Shown: positions 18,825 to 27,055 of the stretch, piece by piece | How positions within the stretch are numbered: the first letter of the stretch is position 1 | Layout of the letters: every line of letters starts with the position of its first letter | Origin: Actinomycetota bacterium | GTDB taxonomy: Bacteria > Actinomycetota > Acidimicrobiia > IMCC26256 > PALSA-555 | Assembly (NCBI GenBank): GCA_003140175.1 | Contig: PLJD01000023.1 | Span: 194-64,193 of the forward strand | Direction of reading: 5' to 3' | DNA: 64,000 nt | Position numbers and translations under genes: made by a program | Notes under the pieces: generated by a model | Told to the model about the DNA's origin: nothing | The model's database searches: none | Seen by the model: only the letters and a program-made list of their open reading frames with translations

Positions 18825-19469
18825 TCAGTCGGCGGGGACCGCGGGTGCCACGTCGACGGCGAGCGTCTCGACCTCGAGGAGCGCGACACGGTCCCCGAGC
18901 TCAAACCCGTCGCCGACCCAGTGGAGCCACACGCCGCCGAGGTTCGGCACCGGGCGGGAGGCACCTCCAAGCTGGGCTTCGACCGCGCGGATCAGCCCCC
19001 CGTGCGAGACCGCCAGCGCGGCCGCGCCTGCCCCGAGCGCGGCGGCGAGCCCCTCGAGTGCCGGGAAGGCGCGGGCGGCCACCGCGCGGTCGTCCTCCCA
19101 GCCCACCGGCCGCCAGCCGTCGGTGACCCAGCCGGGATGGGAGGCGTCGAGCTCGTCGCGGGTCAGGCCGGCCCAGGCGCCGACGTCGCGCTCCCGCAGC
19201 CGAGGTTCGAGGCGCACCGACCCGTCCGGACCGGCGAGGATCGCCGCGGTGCGGGCCGCGCGTGCCAGGTCCGATGACCGCACCGCGTCGAGCTCGACAC
19301 CGAGCAGCGCGGCGGCCGCGGCGCGCGCCTGGCGTTCCCCGGTGGGACTGAGGGGCGGATCGGCTTGGCCCTGCCACCGTCCCTCGGCGTTCCACGTCGA
19401 CTCGCCGTGGCGGACCAGCAACAAGCGCGTCGCCGTCGTGGGCACCGCTCGGACGCTAGTGCGCAGCAT
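18825..19469 (-). CDS. Histidine phosphatase superfamily protein (phosphoglycerate mutase-like)
   Basis: 214 residues from the ATG at 19469; a GTG eight codons later is an alternative. The catalytic RHG triad is in L-L-V-R-H-G-E-S-T-W-N, with the second histidine in A-V-S-H-G-G-L-I-R, the conserved arginine in S-S-D-L-A-R-A and the acid in L-R-E-R-D-V-G-A-W. The W-N-x-E-G-R-x-Q-G segment points to the broad-specificity (CobC/GpmB-like) group. The substrate is unknown. The gene is divergent from the selenoprotein gene across a 208-base region. Confidence 0.88.
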   Translation of the reverse strand: MLRTSVRAVPTTATRLLLVRHGESTWNAEGRWQGQADPPLSPTGERQARAAAAALLGVELDAVRSSDLARAARTAAILAGPDGSVRLEPRLRERDVGAWAGLTRDELDASHPGWVTDGWRPVGWEDDRAVAARAFPALEGLAAALGAGAAALAVSHGGLIRAVEAQLGGASRPVPNLGGVWLHWVGDGFELGDRVALLEVETLAVDVAPAVPAD

Positions 19470-19677
19470 GACCTGTCTTGACCCCGCGGGCCGGTCGGAA
19501 CAGCTGCAGACGACGGGGCCGGTTGGTCCAGCCGCCGTCCTCGGTGCGGACCAGTCGCCGGCGGCGACGGTTCCCCCGTCGGCGTGCACCGTGGTGCCGG
19601 TGACGCCGGTCGCGATCGCTGTCGTGTCGTCTAGGAGGGCCGTGCGCCGGGCCGATGGCGCCAGTAGGTTGAGCCCC

Positions 19678-20718
19678 ATGAGCGCTCTCGCCACCCTCAT
19701 CGACGACGACCGTGAGGTCGTGGTGCATGCCACCACCGGGCCGGACACGTTCATGGTCACCGCCGACGAGCTCGAAGGTGCGACCGGCTGGGCGTTGAAG
19801 CCTGAGGGGCTGTGCCGAGACGGGGTGTGTGTGCCGGTGCGGAACCGCGACGCGCTCGCCGCCGGGGGCGGCATCGACCTGCGTGCGTTCGCGCGTGCAC
19901 TCGGCCGGCCCGTCGCGGTGGAGCCCGAGGCCGGGCTCGCGGTGCTCGGCGAAGCCCCAGCGACGCTCCGAGGAAACTTGGACTCTCTCGTCGCGCCGCC
20001 GTTCACGCTCCCGGATCTGGACGGTCACCCGGTCTCGCTGTCTGATTTCGACGGACGCAAGCGGCTGCTGTTCGCCTGGGCATCCTGGTGAGGATGCCGC
20101 TGGGACCTGCCCGTGTGGCAGGCGCTGCACGAAGAGCTCGCACCGCAGGGTCTGGTCATTGTGGCGGTCGCGCTCGACGAGAATCTTGACACGATTCGAC
20201 AGTGTGCCCGCGAGGAGTCACCCGTCACGCTCACCTATCCGGTGCTCATGGACCGCGACCATCTCTTGGCTGAGCATTACGGGATCGTGAACATCCCGAC
20301 GACGGTCTGGATCGACGAACACGGCCGAGTGGTGCGACCACCCGCGATCGCGCCCGCCGACGACAGGTTCCGAGACTTCACCAAGGTCGACTCGTCGCTG
20401 CACCACGCCGCGTTGCGACGGTGGGTGCTCGATGGGGTCGTGCCCCTCAGTGACGCCGAGATCCACGACCGCCAAGAGCTGCCCGACGCCGACGTCCAGC
20501 AAGCACGCGCCGAGCGACGACTCGCGGTTCATCTCCTGCGTCGCGGTCAGGATGACCGCGCCCGGGAACATCTGGGCGCGGCGCTCGCGCTGGCCCCCAA
20601 CGACTGGACGATTCAGCGGGGGTCGATGCCATTGCGCGGCGAGGACCCGTTCGGTCAGGCGTTCTTCGACTTCTATGAGTCCTGGGAGGCCGCCGGACGC
20701 CCCGGGTACGGTGCATGA
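19678..20718 (+). CDS. Selenocysteine-containing thioredoxin-fold protein (ResA/TlpA-like, UGC motif), read through TGA at 20089
   Basis: The frame runs 346 residues if the in-frame TGA at 20089-20091 is read as selenocysteine (Sec138). The N-terminal ~100 residues form a small domain with a C-x4-C pair (Cys46, Cys51). From residue 105 a redoxin/TlpA domain follows: P-P-F-T-L-P-D-L-D-G, then F-A-W-A-S-W-U-G-C-R-W-D-L-P-V-W-Q, where U and Cys140 replace the usual Cys pair. A cis-proline (I-P-T-T-V-W-I-D) and a helical C-terminal domain complete it. Homology-like features continue without a break across the TGA, coding quality is equal on both sides, and a SECIS-like hairpin follows. ResA-like proteins of this W-A-x-x-U-G-C kind have, as far as I recall, been named as a selenoprotein family. 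If Sec is not inserted, a 137-residue truncated product results. No signal peptide is seen. A TAGGTT -10-like box 7 bases upstream of the ATG suggests a leaderless mRNA. The 208-base upstream region otherwise shows nothing clear. Confidence 0.88.
20089..20130 (+). promoter_or_regulatory. Bacterial SECIS-like element after the TGA (Sec) codon
   Basis: Immediately 3' of the TGA the mRNA can fold into a hairpin. The upper stem CCTGCC (20106-20111) pairs perfectly with GGCAGG (20117-20122) around the loop CGTGT (20112-20116). A lower helix pairs 20095-20097 and 20099-20100 with 20127-20129 and 20124-20125, leaving an asymmetric internal loop that contains a U. The apical loop begins 21 bases after the TGA and has G as its second base with GU, as expected for SelB-binding bacterial SECIS elements (loop roughly 16-37 bases from UGA). 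Confidence 0.75.
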
Positions 20719-21593
20719 CGGCCGAGGTTGTGGCCACGGGGATCAGGTTCCCCGAAGGGCCGGTCTGGTGCCCTGATCCCGCGGGCGGCCCCGGGACGCT
20801 GGTGTGCACGAGCGTGGCCGACGGTGCACTTGAGCGCGTCCACCTGGGTACCGGGCGCGTCGAGCGGGTCGCCACGGTCGGCGGCGGCGCGAACGGCGCG
20901 GCGCCGGCTCTCGACGGCGGGTTTCTCGTCACCCAGAACGGTGGAATCGACTTCGCCAGCACGCGCCTCTTCCCCGACGACCCGCCGCTCTACCAGCCGA
21001 TCACCCCGGGGATCCAGCGGGTCACGCCCGATGGCGTTGTCACGTACGTGAGCGACCGCGGCTTCCTTGCACCGAACGACCTCGTCGTGGGATCGGACGG
21101 CACGGTGTGGTTCACCGACCCGCCGCACTTCCCGCCACCCGCCGAGCCACTCGGCCGGGTCCACACCATGCGACCCGACGGCGAGACGCAGGTCGTGGCC
21201 GGCGGGTTCTCCTACTGCAACGGCATCGCGCTCGAGCCGGACGGCACCCCTGTCATCGTCGAGGCCCAGGGGCTGCTCCGGCTCGGCGCCGGCGGCGCCC
21301 GCGCGTGGATCATCGAGCATCTCCCGGGCGGCGCCGGGGATGGTTTCTGCGTCGACGTCGACGGCCGGTTCTACGTCGCGAACACCGCCGCCCACGGCGT
21401 GCGCGTCGTGGATCCTGACGGCTCCGAGATCGACTTCCTCGCCATCGAGGGCACCGGGGTGACGACGAACTGCTGCTTCGGCGGGGCAGACGGCCGGACC
21501 CTCTTCGCCACCGACGGGCTCCCCGGCCAGGTGCTCGCCTGGGAGGGCATGCCCACGGCCGGCCTTCCCCTGCAGCCCTGGCCTGGCCCCTGA
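20715..21593 (+). CDS. SMP-30/gluconolactonase-family protein
   Basis: 292 residues. The ATG overlaps the stop of the selenoprotein gene (ATGA), so its translation is probably coupled to, and dependent on, read-through of the upstream TGA. The six-bladed propeller signature is visible: F-P-E-G-P-V-W near residue 11 (metal-ligand Glu), A-P-N-D-L-V-V-G-S-D-G-T-V-W-F-T-D (metal-ligand Asn and the following Asp), N-G-I-A-L-E-P-D-G and D-G-F-C-V-D-V-D-G-R-F-Y-V-A. Family members hydrolyse sugar or other lactones using a divalent cation. The real substrate is unknown. Confidence 0.88.
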   Translation: MTAEVVATGIRFPEGPVWCPDPAGGPGTLVCTSVADGALERVHLGTGRVERVATVGGGANGAAPALDGGFLVTQNGGIDFASTRLFPDDPPLYQPITPGIQRVTPDGVVTYVSDRGFLAPNDLVVGSDGTVWFTDPPHFPPPAEPLGRVHTMRPDGETQVVAGGFSYCNGIALEPDGTPVIVEAQGLLRLGAGGARAWIIEHLPGGAGDGFCVDVDGRFYVANTAAHGVRVVDPDGSEIDFLAIEGTGVTTNCCFGGADGRTLFATDGLPGQVLAWEGMPTAGLPLQPWPGP

Positions 21594-21646
21594 TACCTTC
21601 CGGGCGAGCACCCGGACCACACCCGACGGACCGAAGGGGCAACCGC

Positions 21647-22723
21647 ATGCGCGCAGCAATCTTCCTGGAGCAAGACAGCGACCTCGTGGTCGAGGACGTC
21701 ACCGCCGCGGACCCGGGACCCCGCGACGTGGTGGTGCAGATCACCGCGAGCGGGGTGTGCCACTCCGACCTGTCGGTCATCAACGGCACCCTCCCCATGC
21801 CGCCCCCGGCCATCCTCGGCCACGAAGGGACCGGCATCGTCGAGTCGGTGGGATCTGAGGTGTCGCGGGTCAAGAAGGGCGATCGGGTGATCGGGTCGTT
21901 CATTCCGGCCTGCGGCGTGTGCTGGTTCTGCCGCAACCACCAGTCCAATCTCTGTGAGCAGACCTACGCCGTCATGGGAAGCCCCCGCGCCACCCGCAGC
22001 GACGGCACGCCGCTCATGGCGATGACCGGCCTTGGGACCTTCGCCGACGTCATGACCTGCAACGAGATCTCGCTGGTGAAGGTCGAGACCGACCTGCCCG
22101 ACGAGCAGCTCGCGCTGATCGGCTGCGGCGTCACCACCGGGGTCGGCGCGGCGCTCAACACCGCGCAGGTCGTACCCGGCTCGACCGTGGCCGTCATCGG
22201 CTGCGGGGGTGTCGGCCAGGCGGTCATCCAGGGCGCGCGCATCGCCGGCGCCGCCCGGATCATCGCCATCGACCCGGTCGAGCTCAAGCGCACCACCGCG
22301 CTCCAGTTCGGCGCCACCGACACGATCGACCCGTCCGACGGTGGCGCGCTCGCCCAAGTCCAAGCCCTCACCGGCGGACGGGGAGCCGACTACGCCTTCG
22401 AGGTGATCGGGAACCCCAAGACGGTCCAACAGGCCTTCGACATGACCCGGTCGGGCGGCGCGTGCATCGTCGTCGGCGTCCCCCGATTCGACCAGACCAT
22501 CGAGCTGCCCAGCATGTCGCTCGTGCTGCAAGAGAAGCGGGTCCTCGGCACCGTCTACGGCTCCGCGCAGGTCAACCGGGACTTTCCCCGCCTGATCGGG
22601 CTCGTCGAACAGGGCAGACTCGACCTGGGCGACATGGTGACGCGGCGGATGCACCTCGACGACATCAACGACGCGTTCAAGGCCATGCAGGCCGGCGAGG
22701 TGATCCGCAGCGTCATCAACTGA
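21647..22723 (+). CDS. Zinc-dependent alcohol dehydrogenase (MDR, class III-like)
   Basis: 358 residues. The catalytic zinc site is G-V-C-H-S-D-L (Cys37), G-H-E-G-T-G (His/Glu), and a later Cys; the structural zinc is held by the four cysteines in C-G-V-C-W-F-C-x7-C. The Rossmann motif is I-G-C-G-G-V-G-Q. The arrangement resembles the NDMA- or mycothiol-linked long-chain alcohol dehydrogenases of actinobacteria; NAD is the likely cofactor. A GAAGGGG site lies upstream. The preceding gene's stop forms part of an extended -10-like TGATACCTT (21591-21599), so it may also have its own promoter. Confidence 0.93.
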   Translation: MRAAIFLEQDSDLVVEDVTAADPGPRDVVVQITASGVCHSDLSVINGTLPMPPPAILGHEGTGIVESVGSEVSRVKKGDRVIGSFIPACGVCWFCRNHQSNLCEQTYAVMGSPRATRSDGTPLMAMTGLGTFADVMTCNEISLVKVETDLPDEQLALIGCGVTTGVGAALNTAQVVPGSTVAVIGCGGVGQAVIQGARIAGAARIIAIDPVELKRTTALQFGATDTIDPSDGGALAQVQALTGGRGADYAFEVIGNPKTVQQAFDMTRSGGACIVVGVPRFDQTIELPSMSLVLQEKRVLGTVYGSAQVNRDFPRLIGLVEQGRLDLGDMVTRRMHLDDINDAFKAMQAGEVIRSVIN

Positions 22724-22738
22724 CGCTGGACCGGACGT

Positions 22739-23458
22739 TCAGCCGGTCTGGAGCGCGTAGAAGCCCTCGGCGAGGCGACCGTCGGGCCAGTCCGCGGCCT
22801 TCGCTGTCCCGCCGGCCCACGCTCGCAGCATCGGTCCGAGATGCTCCGGGTCGGGGTGCTGGCTGACGTGGCAGCGCAGGGCCTCCAGCTTGCGGTCGAA
22901 GGTCTCGGTCACGTCCACGAACCGGTTCGGGGAAGTCGCGGCCATCAGCCACACCTCACCGACCGTCCACGGTTCGAGGCCCTCGTCGTCGAGCAGCTCG
23001 GGGTGCGCGAACGGGTTCCGGGCGTCTGGATAGACGGCACACAACGCCGCCTCGCCGGCGGCGAGGTGGTCCGGATGGCTGGCGTAGATGCGCTCGTAGT
23101 TGCGCTCGGGTGACTGGGTGACGACCCGCTGCGGTCGGGTCTGGCGAATCACGCGACTCAGGTCGCGGCGCAGCTCGATCGTGGGCTCGAGGCGGCCGTC
23201 GGGATACCCGACGAACGCAAGATCGGTGACCCCAACCGTCTTCGCGGCGGCGGTCTGCTCCACGCGACGAATCTCGGCCATCTCGGACCGAGGCACGCTG
23301 CGATCGAACCCGCCCGCGTCGCCGTCGGTCACGATGCAGTACGTGACCTCGGTCCCGAGGTCGGTCCACGTCGCGACACTTCCGGCGACGCCGAAGTCGA
23401 CGTCATCGGGATGTGCGGTGATGACAAGGATTCGCTCGACGGGGTCCTCAGCAGCCAC
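22739..23458 (-). CDS. PIG-L family deacetylase
   Basis: 239 residues, GTG start. The zinc-binding motif A-H-P-D-D-V-D-F-G at residues 16-24 and the second ligand in Y-A-S-H-P-D-H-L-A-A-G define a LmbE/PIG-L N-deacetylase. The group includes MshB (mycothiol synthesis) and Mca (mycothiol S-conjugate amidase). The protein is shorter than Mca (about 290 residues), and the T-E-V-T-Y-C-I-V-T-D-G-D-A-G-G segment is shared by a wider set, so the substrate is left open. It converges on the alcohol dehydrogenase gene. Confidence 0.9.
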   Translation of the reverse strand: MAAEDPVERILVITAHPDDVDFGVAGSVATWTDLGTEVTYCIVTDGDAGGFDRSVPRSEMAEIRRVEQTAAAKTVGVTDLAFVGYPDGRLEPTIELRRDLSRVIRQTRPQRVVTQSPERNYERIYASHPDHLAAGEAALCAVYPDARNPFAHPELLDDEGLEPWTVGEVWLMAATSPNRFVDVTETFDRKLEALRCHVSQHPDPEHLGPMLRAWAGGTAKAADWPDGRLAEGFYALQTG

Positions 23459-23493
23459 GTCGGCGACCCTACTCGGCGTTAACGTTCCGATCG

Positions 23494-23898
23494 GTGCTCC
23501 CGATCTCCTGGACAGCGATCCGCCTATTCCTCCACGTGACCGCGGCCACCGTGTGGGTGGGTGGACAGCTGACGCTCGCCGGGTTGGTCCCCGGGCTGCG
23601 GCGGCTCTCGGCTAATGCGCCGCGAGCCGTCGCGCAGCGTTTCGGGACGATCGCGTGGCCGGCGTACGGGGTGCTCGTCGTCACGGGCATTTGGAACGTG
23701 CTGGCCGTGCACGTCGATTGGTCGAGTCCGTACGGCACCACGCTCATGCTGAAGCTCGGCGTGGTCGGACTCTCGGGCCTGGCTGCCTTCGTCCACGCTC
23801 GCGCTCGGTCCCGAACGGGATTGGCGGTGTGGGGGGCAGTGAGCGGCGTAGCCGCGCTCGGCGCGCTGTTCCTCGGCGTGGTGCTCGCTGGCGGTTAA
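23494..23898 (+). CDS. CopD-like integral membrane protein
   Basis: 134 residues, GTG start. Four TM helices are predicted by eye, near residues 5-30, 47-68, 80-100 and 108-132. The first has F-L-H-V-T-A-A-T-V-W-V-G-G-Q-L, the His- and Trp-bearing helix seen in CopD / DUF2269-like proteins. The domain has been associated with copper handling or haem binding, but the evidence here does not fix a role. It is divergent from the PIG-L gene and runs towards the VOC gene, ending directly at its stop. Confidence 0.75.
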   Translation: MLPISWTAIRLFLHVTAATVWVGGQLTLAGLVPGLRRLSANAPRAVAQRFGTIAWPAYGVLVVTGIWNVLAVHVDWSSPYGTTLMLKLGVVGLSGLAAFVHARARSRTGLAVWGAVSGVAALGALFLGVVLAGG

Positions 23899-24399
23899 CT
23901 AGAAGACCGGATGCCCGTACATCTCGCCGAGCGGGTCGCTGATGAGCTCGATCCGCGCCCCATCGGGATCACGAAAGTACAGCGACGACGAGATGCACTC
24001 GGTCGACACTCCCGCCTCGTCGAGACGCTGACGCCGCTCGGCCCACTCGTCGGGAGGCACGGAGATGGCGAGGTGGTGCAGCCCGCCGAGGACCTCCGCG
24101 TAGGGACCGAGATCGAGGCCCGGCAGGTCGAAGAAGGCCAGCGCGTTGCCATTGCCGATGTCGAAGAAGAAGTGGGTGGAACCCGGGTAGTCGCGGTTCT
24201 CGAACAGGTCGGTGAGCGGGAACCCGAGGACATCCTGGTAGAAGCGGATGGTTCGCTCGACGTCCTGGCTCAACAGCGCGACGTGATGCACCCCTCGAGC
24301 CGTGGTCGGGGGCCGATCCTCCCGAGGCTGTAGGAATCGTTGCCGCAGGTCGGCCCATTCGCGCTCGCGAGAGCTGGGCGAGACCGCCGCCTCACTCAC
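23899..24399 (-). CDS. VOC-family (glyoxalase/dioxygenase fold) protein
   Basis: 166 residues. Two beta-alpha-beta-beta-beta halves are seen: G-V-H-H-V-A-L-L-S-Q-D-V-E-R-T-I-R-F-Y-Q-D-V-L-G-F from residue 36, and G-L-H-H-L-A-I-S-V near 105, ending in Y-F-R-D-P-D-G-A-R-I-E-L. The His/His/Glu metal ligands of the fold are therefore present. The ~35-residue N-terminal helix is an addition. The GTG start overlaps the amidohydrolase stop (GTGA), so the two are translated together, the VOC gene being second. Confidence 0.85.
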   Translation of the reverse strand: MSEAAVSPSSREREWADLRQRFLQPREDRPPTTARGVHHVALLSQDVERTIRFYQDVLGFPLTDLFENRDYPGSTHFFFDIGNGNALAFFDLPGLDLGPYAEVLGGLHHLAISVPPDEWAERRQRLDEAGVSTECISSSLYFRDPDGARIELISDPLGEMYGHPVF

Positions 24400-25574
24400 A
24401 CGGGCTGCCGGGTCGTGAGTTGGCGTGCGTTGTCTCGCAGCACGAGGAGGCGGTCCGCGTCGTCGAGCTCCTTGAGCTCGGTCACGTAGTCGAGCGGCTT
24501 GGGCATGCCTTCGATGTGGGGCCAGTCCGATCCGAAGATCACCCGGTCGGCTCCCATGAGGTCGACGATCTGGTACGGGTCGTCCTCCCAGAACGGGTTG
24601 ATCCAGACGTGCTCGCGGAAGGACTCGATCGGGTCCTGGGTGAAGTACCCCGGCATCTTGCGAGTCGTCGAGGTCAGCTTCTTGAGCAGATCGGGCAGGA
24701 ACTCCGAACCATTCTCGACCGAGGCGATCCGGAGGTTCGGGAAACGGTCGAAGAGCCGGTCGAACACGAGGGTCAGCAGGAAATCGTGCGCGGCTCGTTC
24801 GATGGCGAGCATCTTGATCGACGGGCGCCCCGCCCCTTCGAACGTGGCGGCAAACCCGTCTTTCGCGTAGCCCTGCGACGAGTAGCCGCTGTCGCCGGCG
24901 TGGACGACGACGGTGATCCCCGCCTCGTTGACGCGCGCCCAGAACGGGTCGAAGGTGGGATCGGTCGGTGGGAGCTGTCCGGTCGCGGTCGTCGGCGCGG
25001 CTGGTCGCAGCACGACGGTCCGAGCGTCATGGTCGAGCGCCCACTCGAGCTCGCTGACCGCCCAGTCGACGTCGCACAGTGAGATGTACGGGGACGCGTA
25101 GATCCGGTCGTGGTAGTTGCAACCCCAGTCTTCGTCGAGCCACCGGTTGAACGCGGTGAACATGAGGGTCACGGCGACCGGGTCGTGCTTGAGCAGCTCC
25201 TCGTAGAGGATCCCGAGGGTGGGGAAGAGCCAGACCGACTCGAGGCCGAACTCGTCGAGCGTTTGGACACGAGCGTCACGGTCGCGGTACTCGGGGCGGA
25301 TCGGCTCCCGTTCGCGCAGGAACTCGAGCGGAGACTTCGAGTTCGGGTTCCCACGGAAATAGTCGTGGAGCGCCCCGGCCTTGGCCACCGGGTTGAAGGT
25401 GGGGTTGACCACGGCGTGGCTTACCTGGCCACCGACCACGTGGTATTGACGGCCGTTGACCTCAGCCCACTGCACGACCCGGGGACCGAGTCGAGGATCG
25501 AGGTGCCGGGTGAACGCGTCGAGCGCTTCGTAGTAGTGGTTGTCTGCGTCGAAGGCCTGGTAGTCGAGATCCAC
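24396..25574 (-). CDS. Amidohydrolase family 2 protein (ACMSD-like TIM barrel)
   Basis: 392 residues. The N-terminal metal motif is D-A-D-N-H-Y-Y-E, where the usual H-x-H is D-N-H, a variant common in this branch. A central H (V-V-V-H-A-G-D-S-G) and the C-terminal F-G-S-D-W-P-H-I-E-G complete the metal and catalytic residues. Relatives are decarboxylases or hydrolases acting on aromatic or cyclic acids. With the two VOC proteins and the FrnE-like protein on the same strand, it looks like part of a degradation gene set. Confidence 0.87.
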   Translation of the reverse strand: MDLDYQAFDADNHYYEALDAFTRHLDPRLGPRVVQWAEVNGRQYHVVGGQVSHAVVNPTFNPVAKAGALHDYFRGNPNSKSPLEFLREREPIRPEYRDRDARVQTLDEFGLESVWLFPTLGILYEELLKHDPVAVTLMFTAFNRWLDEDWGCNYHDRIYASPYISLCDVDWAVSELEWALDHDARTVVLRPAAPTTATGQLPPTDPTFDPFWARVNEAGITVVVHAGDSGYSSQGYAKDGFAATFEGAGRPSIKMLAIERAAHDFLLTLVFDRLFDRFPNLRIASVENGSEFLPDLLKKLTSTTRKMPGYFTQDPIESFREHVWINPFWEDDPYQIVDLMGADRVIFGSDWPHIEGMPKPLDYVTELKELDDADRLLVLRDNARQLTTRQPV

Positions 25575-25661
25575 AAACCCAGCCTAGAGCAGCGGCCCCG
25601 CCGCGGGTGCCGGCAACCCGTTGAGTCGGCTTCGCAGCGGCCGGATCGACCGGGCGTCGAG

Positions 25662-26357
25662 TCAGGTCGAGCAGCGGTCCCCCTCGCAGGACGCTGCGCC
25701 GCCCCCCGCGACCACCAAGGATCCCGATTCGCTCCATGCCTGCTCGAGTGCCCCGAGCAGCACCTCGGGCGACTGAGCGCCAGACACCGCGTACTTGCGG
25801 TCGAAGACGAAGAACGGCACCCCGGTGATCCCCAGCTCAGCGGCGCGGCGTTCGTCGGCTCGTACCTCGGCGAGATAGGTGTCGGAGTCGAGCACCCGGC
25901 GAACGTCCGCGGGGTCGAGTCCGGCGTCTTGACCCACACGGGCCAGCGTGCCCGGTTCGCCGATCGGGGCCCCGTCGGTGAGGTAGGCGGCCAAGAGTCG
26001 TTCCTTCAATCCCGCTTGGAGGTCGTGGTCGGCTGCCAGGTGGAGAAGGCGGTGAGCATCGAGGGTGTTTCCGGGCTGGGCGAGGTCGAACCGGAAGTCG
26101 AGGCCCTCATGGGCGGCGAGCTCGGTGAGCTGCCCCTGCTTGGCGCGAGCCTGCTCGGGCGCGATGCCGTACTTGCGAGCGAGATGTCCGACGAGATCGC
26201 CGTCGCGTCGACGTGGTGCGTCTGGATCGAGCTCGAAGCTCCGCCAGGTGATCTCGACGTCGTCGCCGTGCGGAAACGTGGACACGGCCGTCTCGAAGCG
26301 ACGCTTGCCGATGTAGCACCAAGGACAGACAATGTCGGACCAGATCTCGACGTTCAC
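25662..26357 (-). CDS. DsbA-family oxidoreductase, FrnE-like
   Basis: 231 residues, GTG start after a GAGGAG site. The thioredoxin-fold active site is C-P-W-C at residues 11-14 (I-V-C-P-W-C-Y-I-G-K), with an inserted helical domain and the cis-Pro strand G-V-P-F-F-V-F-D-R-K-Y-A-V-S-G-A-Q. No signal peptide is present, so it acts in the cytoplasm like FrnE or 2-hydroxychromene-2-carboxylate isomerase-like proteins. The C-terminal tail holds a further cysteine pair (S-C-E-G-D-R-C), as in Deinococcus FrnE, which has a second redox motif. Eleven bases separate it from the upstream VOC gene; one operon. Confidence 0.88.
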   Translation of the reverse strand: MNVEIWSDIVCPWCYIGKRRFETAVSTFPHGDDVEITWRSFELDPDAPRRRDGDLVGHLARKYGIAPEQARAKQGQLTELAAHEGLDFRFDLAQPGNTLDAHRLLHLAADHDLQAGLKERLLAAYLTDGAPIGEPGTLARVGQDAGLDPADVRRVLDSDTYLAEVRADERRAAELGITGVPFFVFDRKYAVSGAQSPEVLLGALEQAWSESGSLVVAGGGAASCEGDRCST

Positions 26358-26368
26358 GACGATCTCCT

Positions 26369-26815
26369 CTAGAGGCGGAGTGGTTTGACCGGGGCGAGGA
26401 CGGCCGCGGGATCATCCCAGTCGGTGCCTGGGACGTCGATGTACAGCTCGATCTCGTTCCCATCCGGGTCGAGGAGGTAGAGGCTGTGCGTGACCGTGTG
26501 GTCCGAGGCGCCCACGACCTCGGCGCCGGAGGCTTGAACGCGAGCCAGTGCTTCGCGCAGCTCGTCGTCGGTGTCCCCGACTCTGAGGCCGAAGTGATAC
26601 AGCCCCACGCGGCGACCGGCCGGGATTGGCTGGGCGTCGGAGCCCACTTCGATCAGCAGGAGCTCATGATGAGTCCGGCCCGATGAGAAGGCAGCGGCCC
26701 GCATCGTCGAGGGACGAGTGAGCTCATGCCAGCCGAGGACGTCTCGGTAGAAGGCTTCCGAGCGATCGAGGTCGCGAACGTACAGGACGAGGTGCCCAAG
26801 CTCCTTGACGGCCAC
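26369..26815 (-). CDS. VOC-family protein (extradiol dioxygenase-like fold)
   Basis: 148 residues from the GTG at 26815, chosen for the GGAGGTGG site about ten bases upstream and for the family-typical start M-A-V-K-E-L-G-H-L-V-L-Y-V-R-D-L. Metal-ligand positions are the early His (G-H-L-V-L), the second-half His (L-Y-H-F-G-L-R-V) and the Glu in D-P-D-G-N-E-I-E-L-Y. In this subgroup, members include catechol 2,3-dioxygenase-like and fosfomycin-resistance-like enzymes; the role here is unknown. It is the first gene of a leftward set with the FrnE-like gene. Confidence 0.87.
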   Translation of the reverse strand: MAVKELGHLVLYVRDLDRSEAFYRDVLGWHELTRPSTMRAAAFSSGRTHHELLLIEVGSDAQPIPAGRRVGLYHFGLRVGDTDDELREALARVQASGAEVVGASDHTVTHSLYLLDPDGNEIELYIDVPGTDWDDPAAVLAPVKPLRL

Positions 26816-26865
26816 GATCCATCCACCTCCACGAAGATCAATGCCATTGGGTCCAGCGCCCAACG

Positions 26866-27000
26866 ATGGCGTGGTATTCCCCGAGACCCGCAGGCCGGGG
26901 TGGGTCCACCGCGACCGGCAGCAACCGTGCGGTCATCGATGAGCAGCTCGCGACGCTCGGGGCAGTCATCGCGGGCCGACGCGCGACATGGTCTCGCGCT
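26866..27000 (+). pseudogene. Possible remnant of a dihydrofolate-reductase/RibD-like gene
   Basis: Within the 240-base gap between the VOC and dioxygenase genes, a short forward frame encodes N-R-A-V-I-D-E-Q-L-A-T-L-G-A-V-I-A-G-R-R-A-T-W. This resembles the segment of RibD_C/DHFR-family proteins that leads to the G-A-V-(V/I)-x-G-R-R-T motif. What surrounds it does not look like the rest of such a protein, and the frame runs on into the antisense of the next gene. I read it as a decayed fragment; a chance match is possible. Confidence 0.3.
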
Positions 27001-27055
27001 CTCAGCACGAACGGCGCCACCCGATCGCCGCGTCCGGGGATCGGCCTCGGCTCAT

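Noticed and set aside
20113-20718. A separate gene starting at the GTG at 20113, with 19678-20091 as a second, short gene or a pseudogene
   Set aside because: The GTG lies inside the redoxin domain and inside the hairpin. The fold needs residues from both sides of the TGA, and a lone TGA exactly at the active-site Cys with a SECIS-like element is better explained by selenocysteine.
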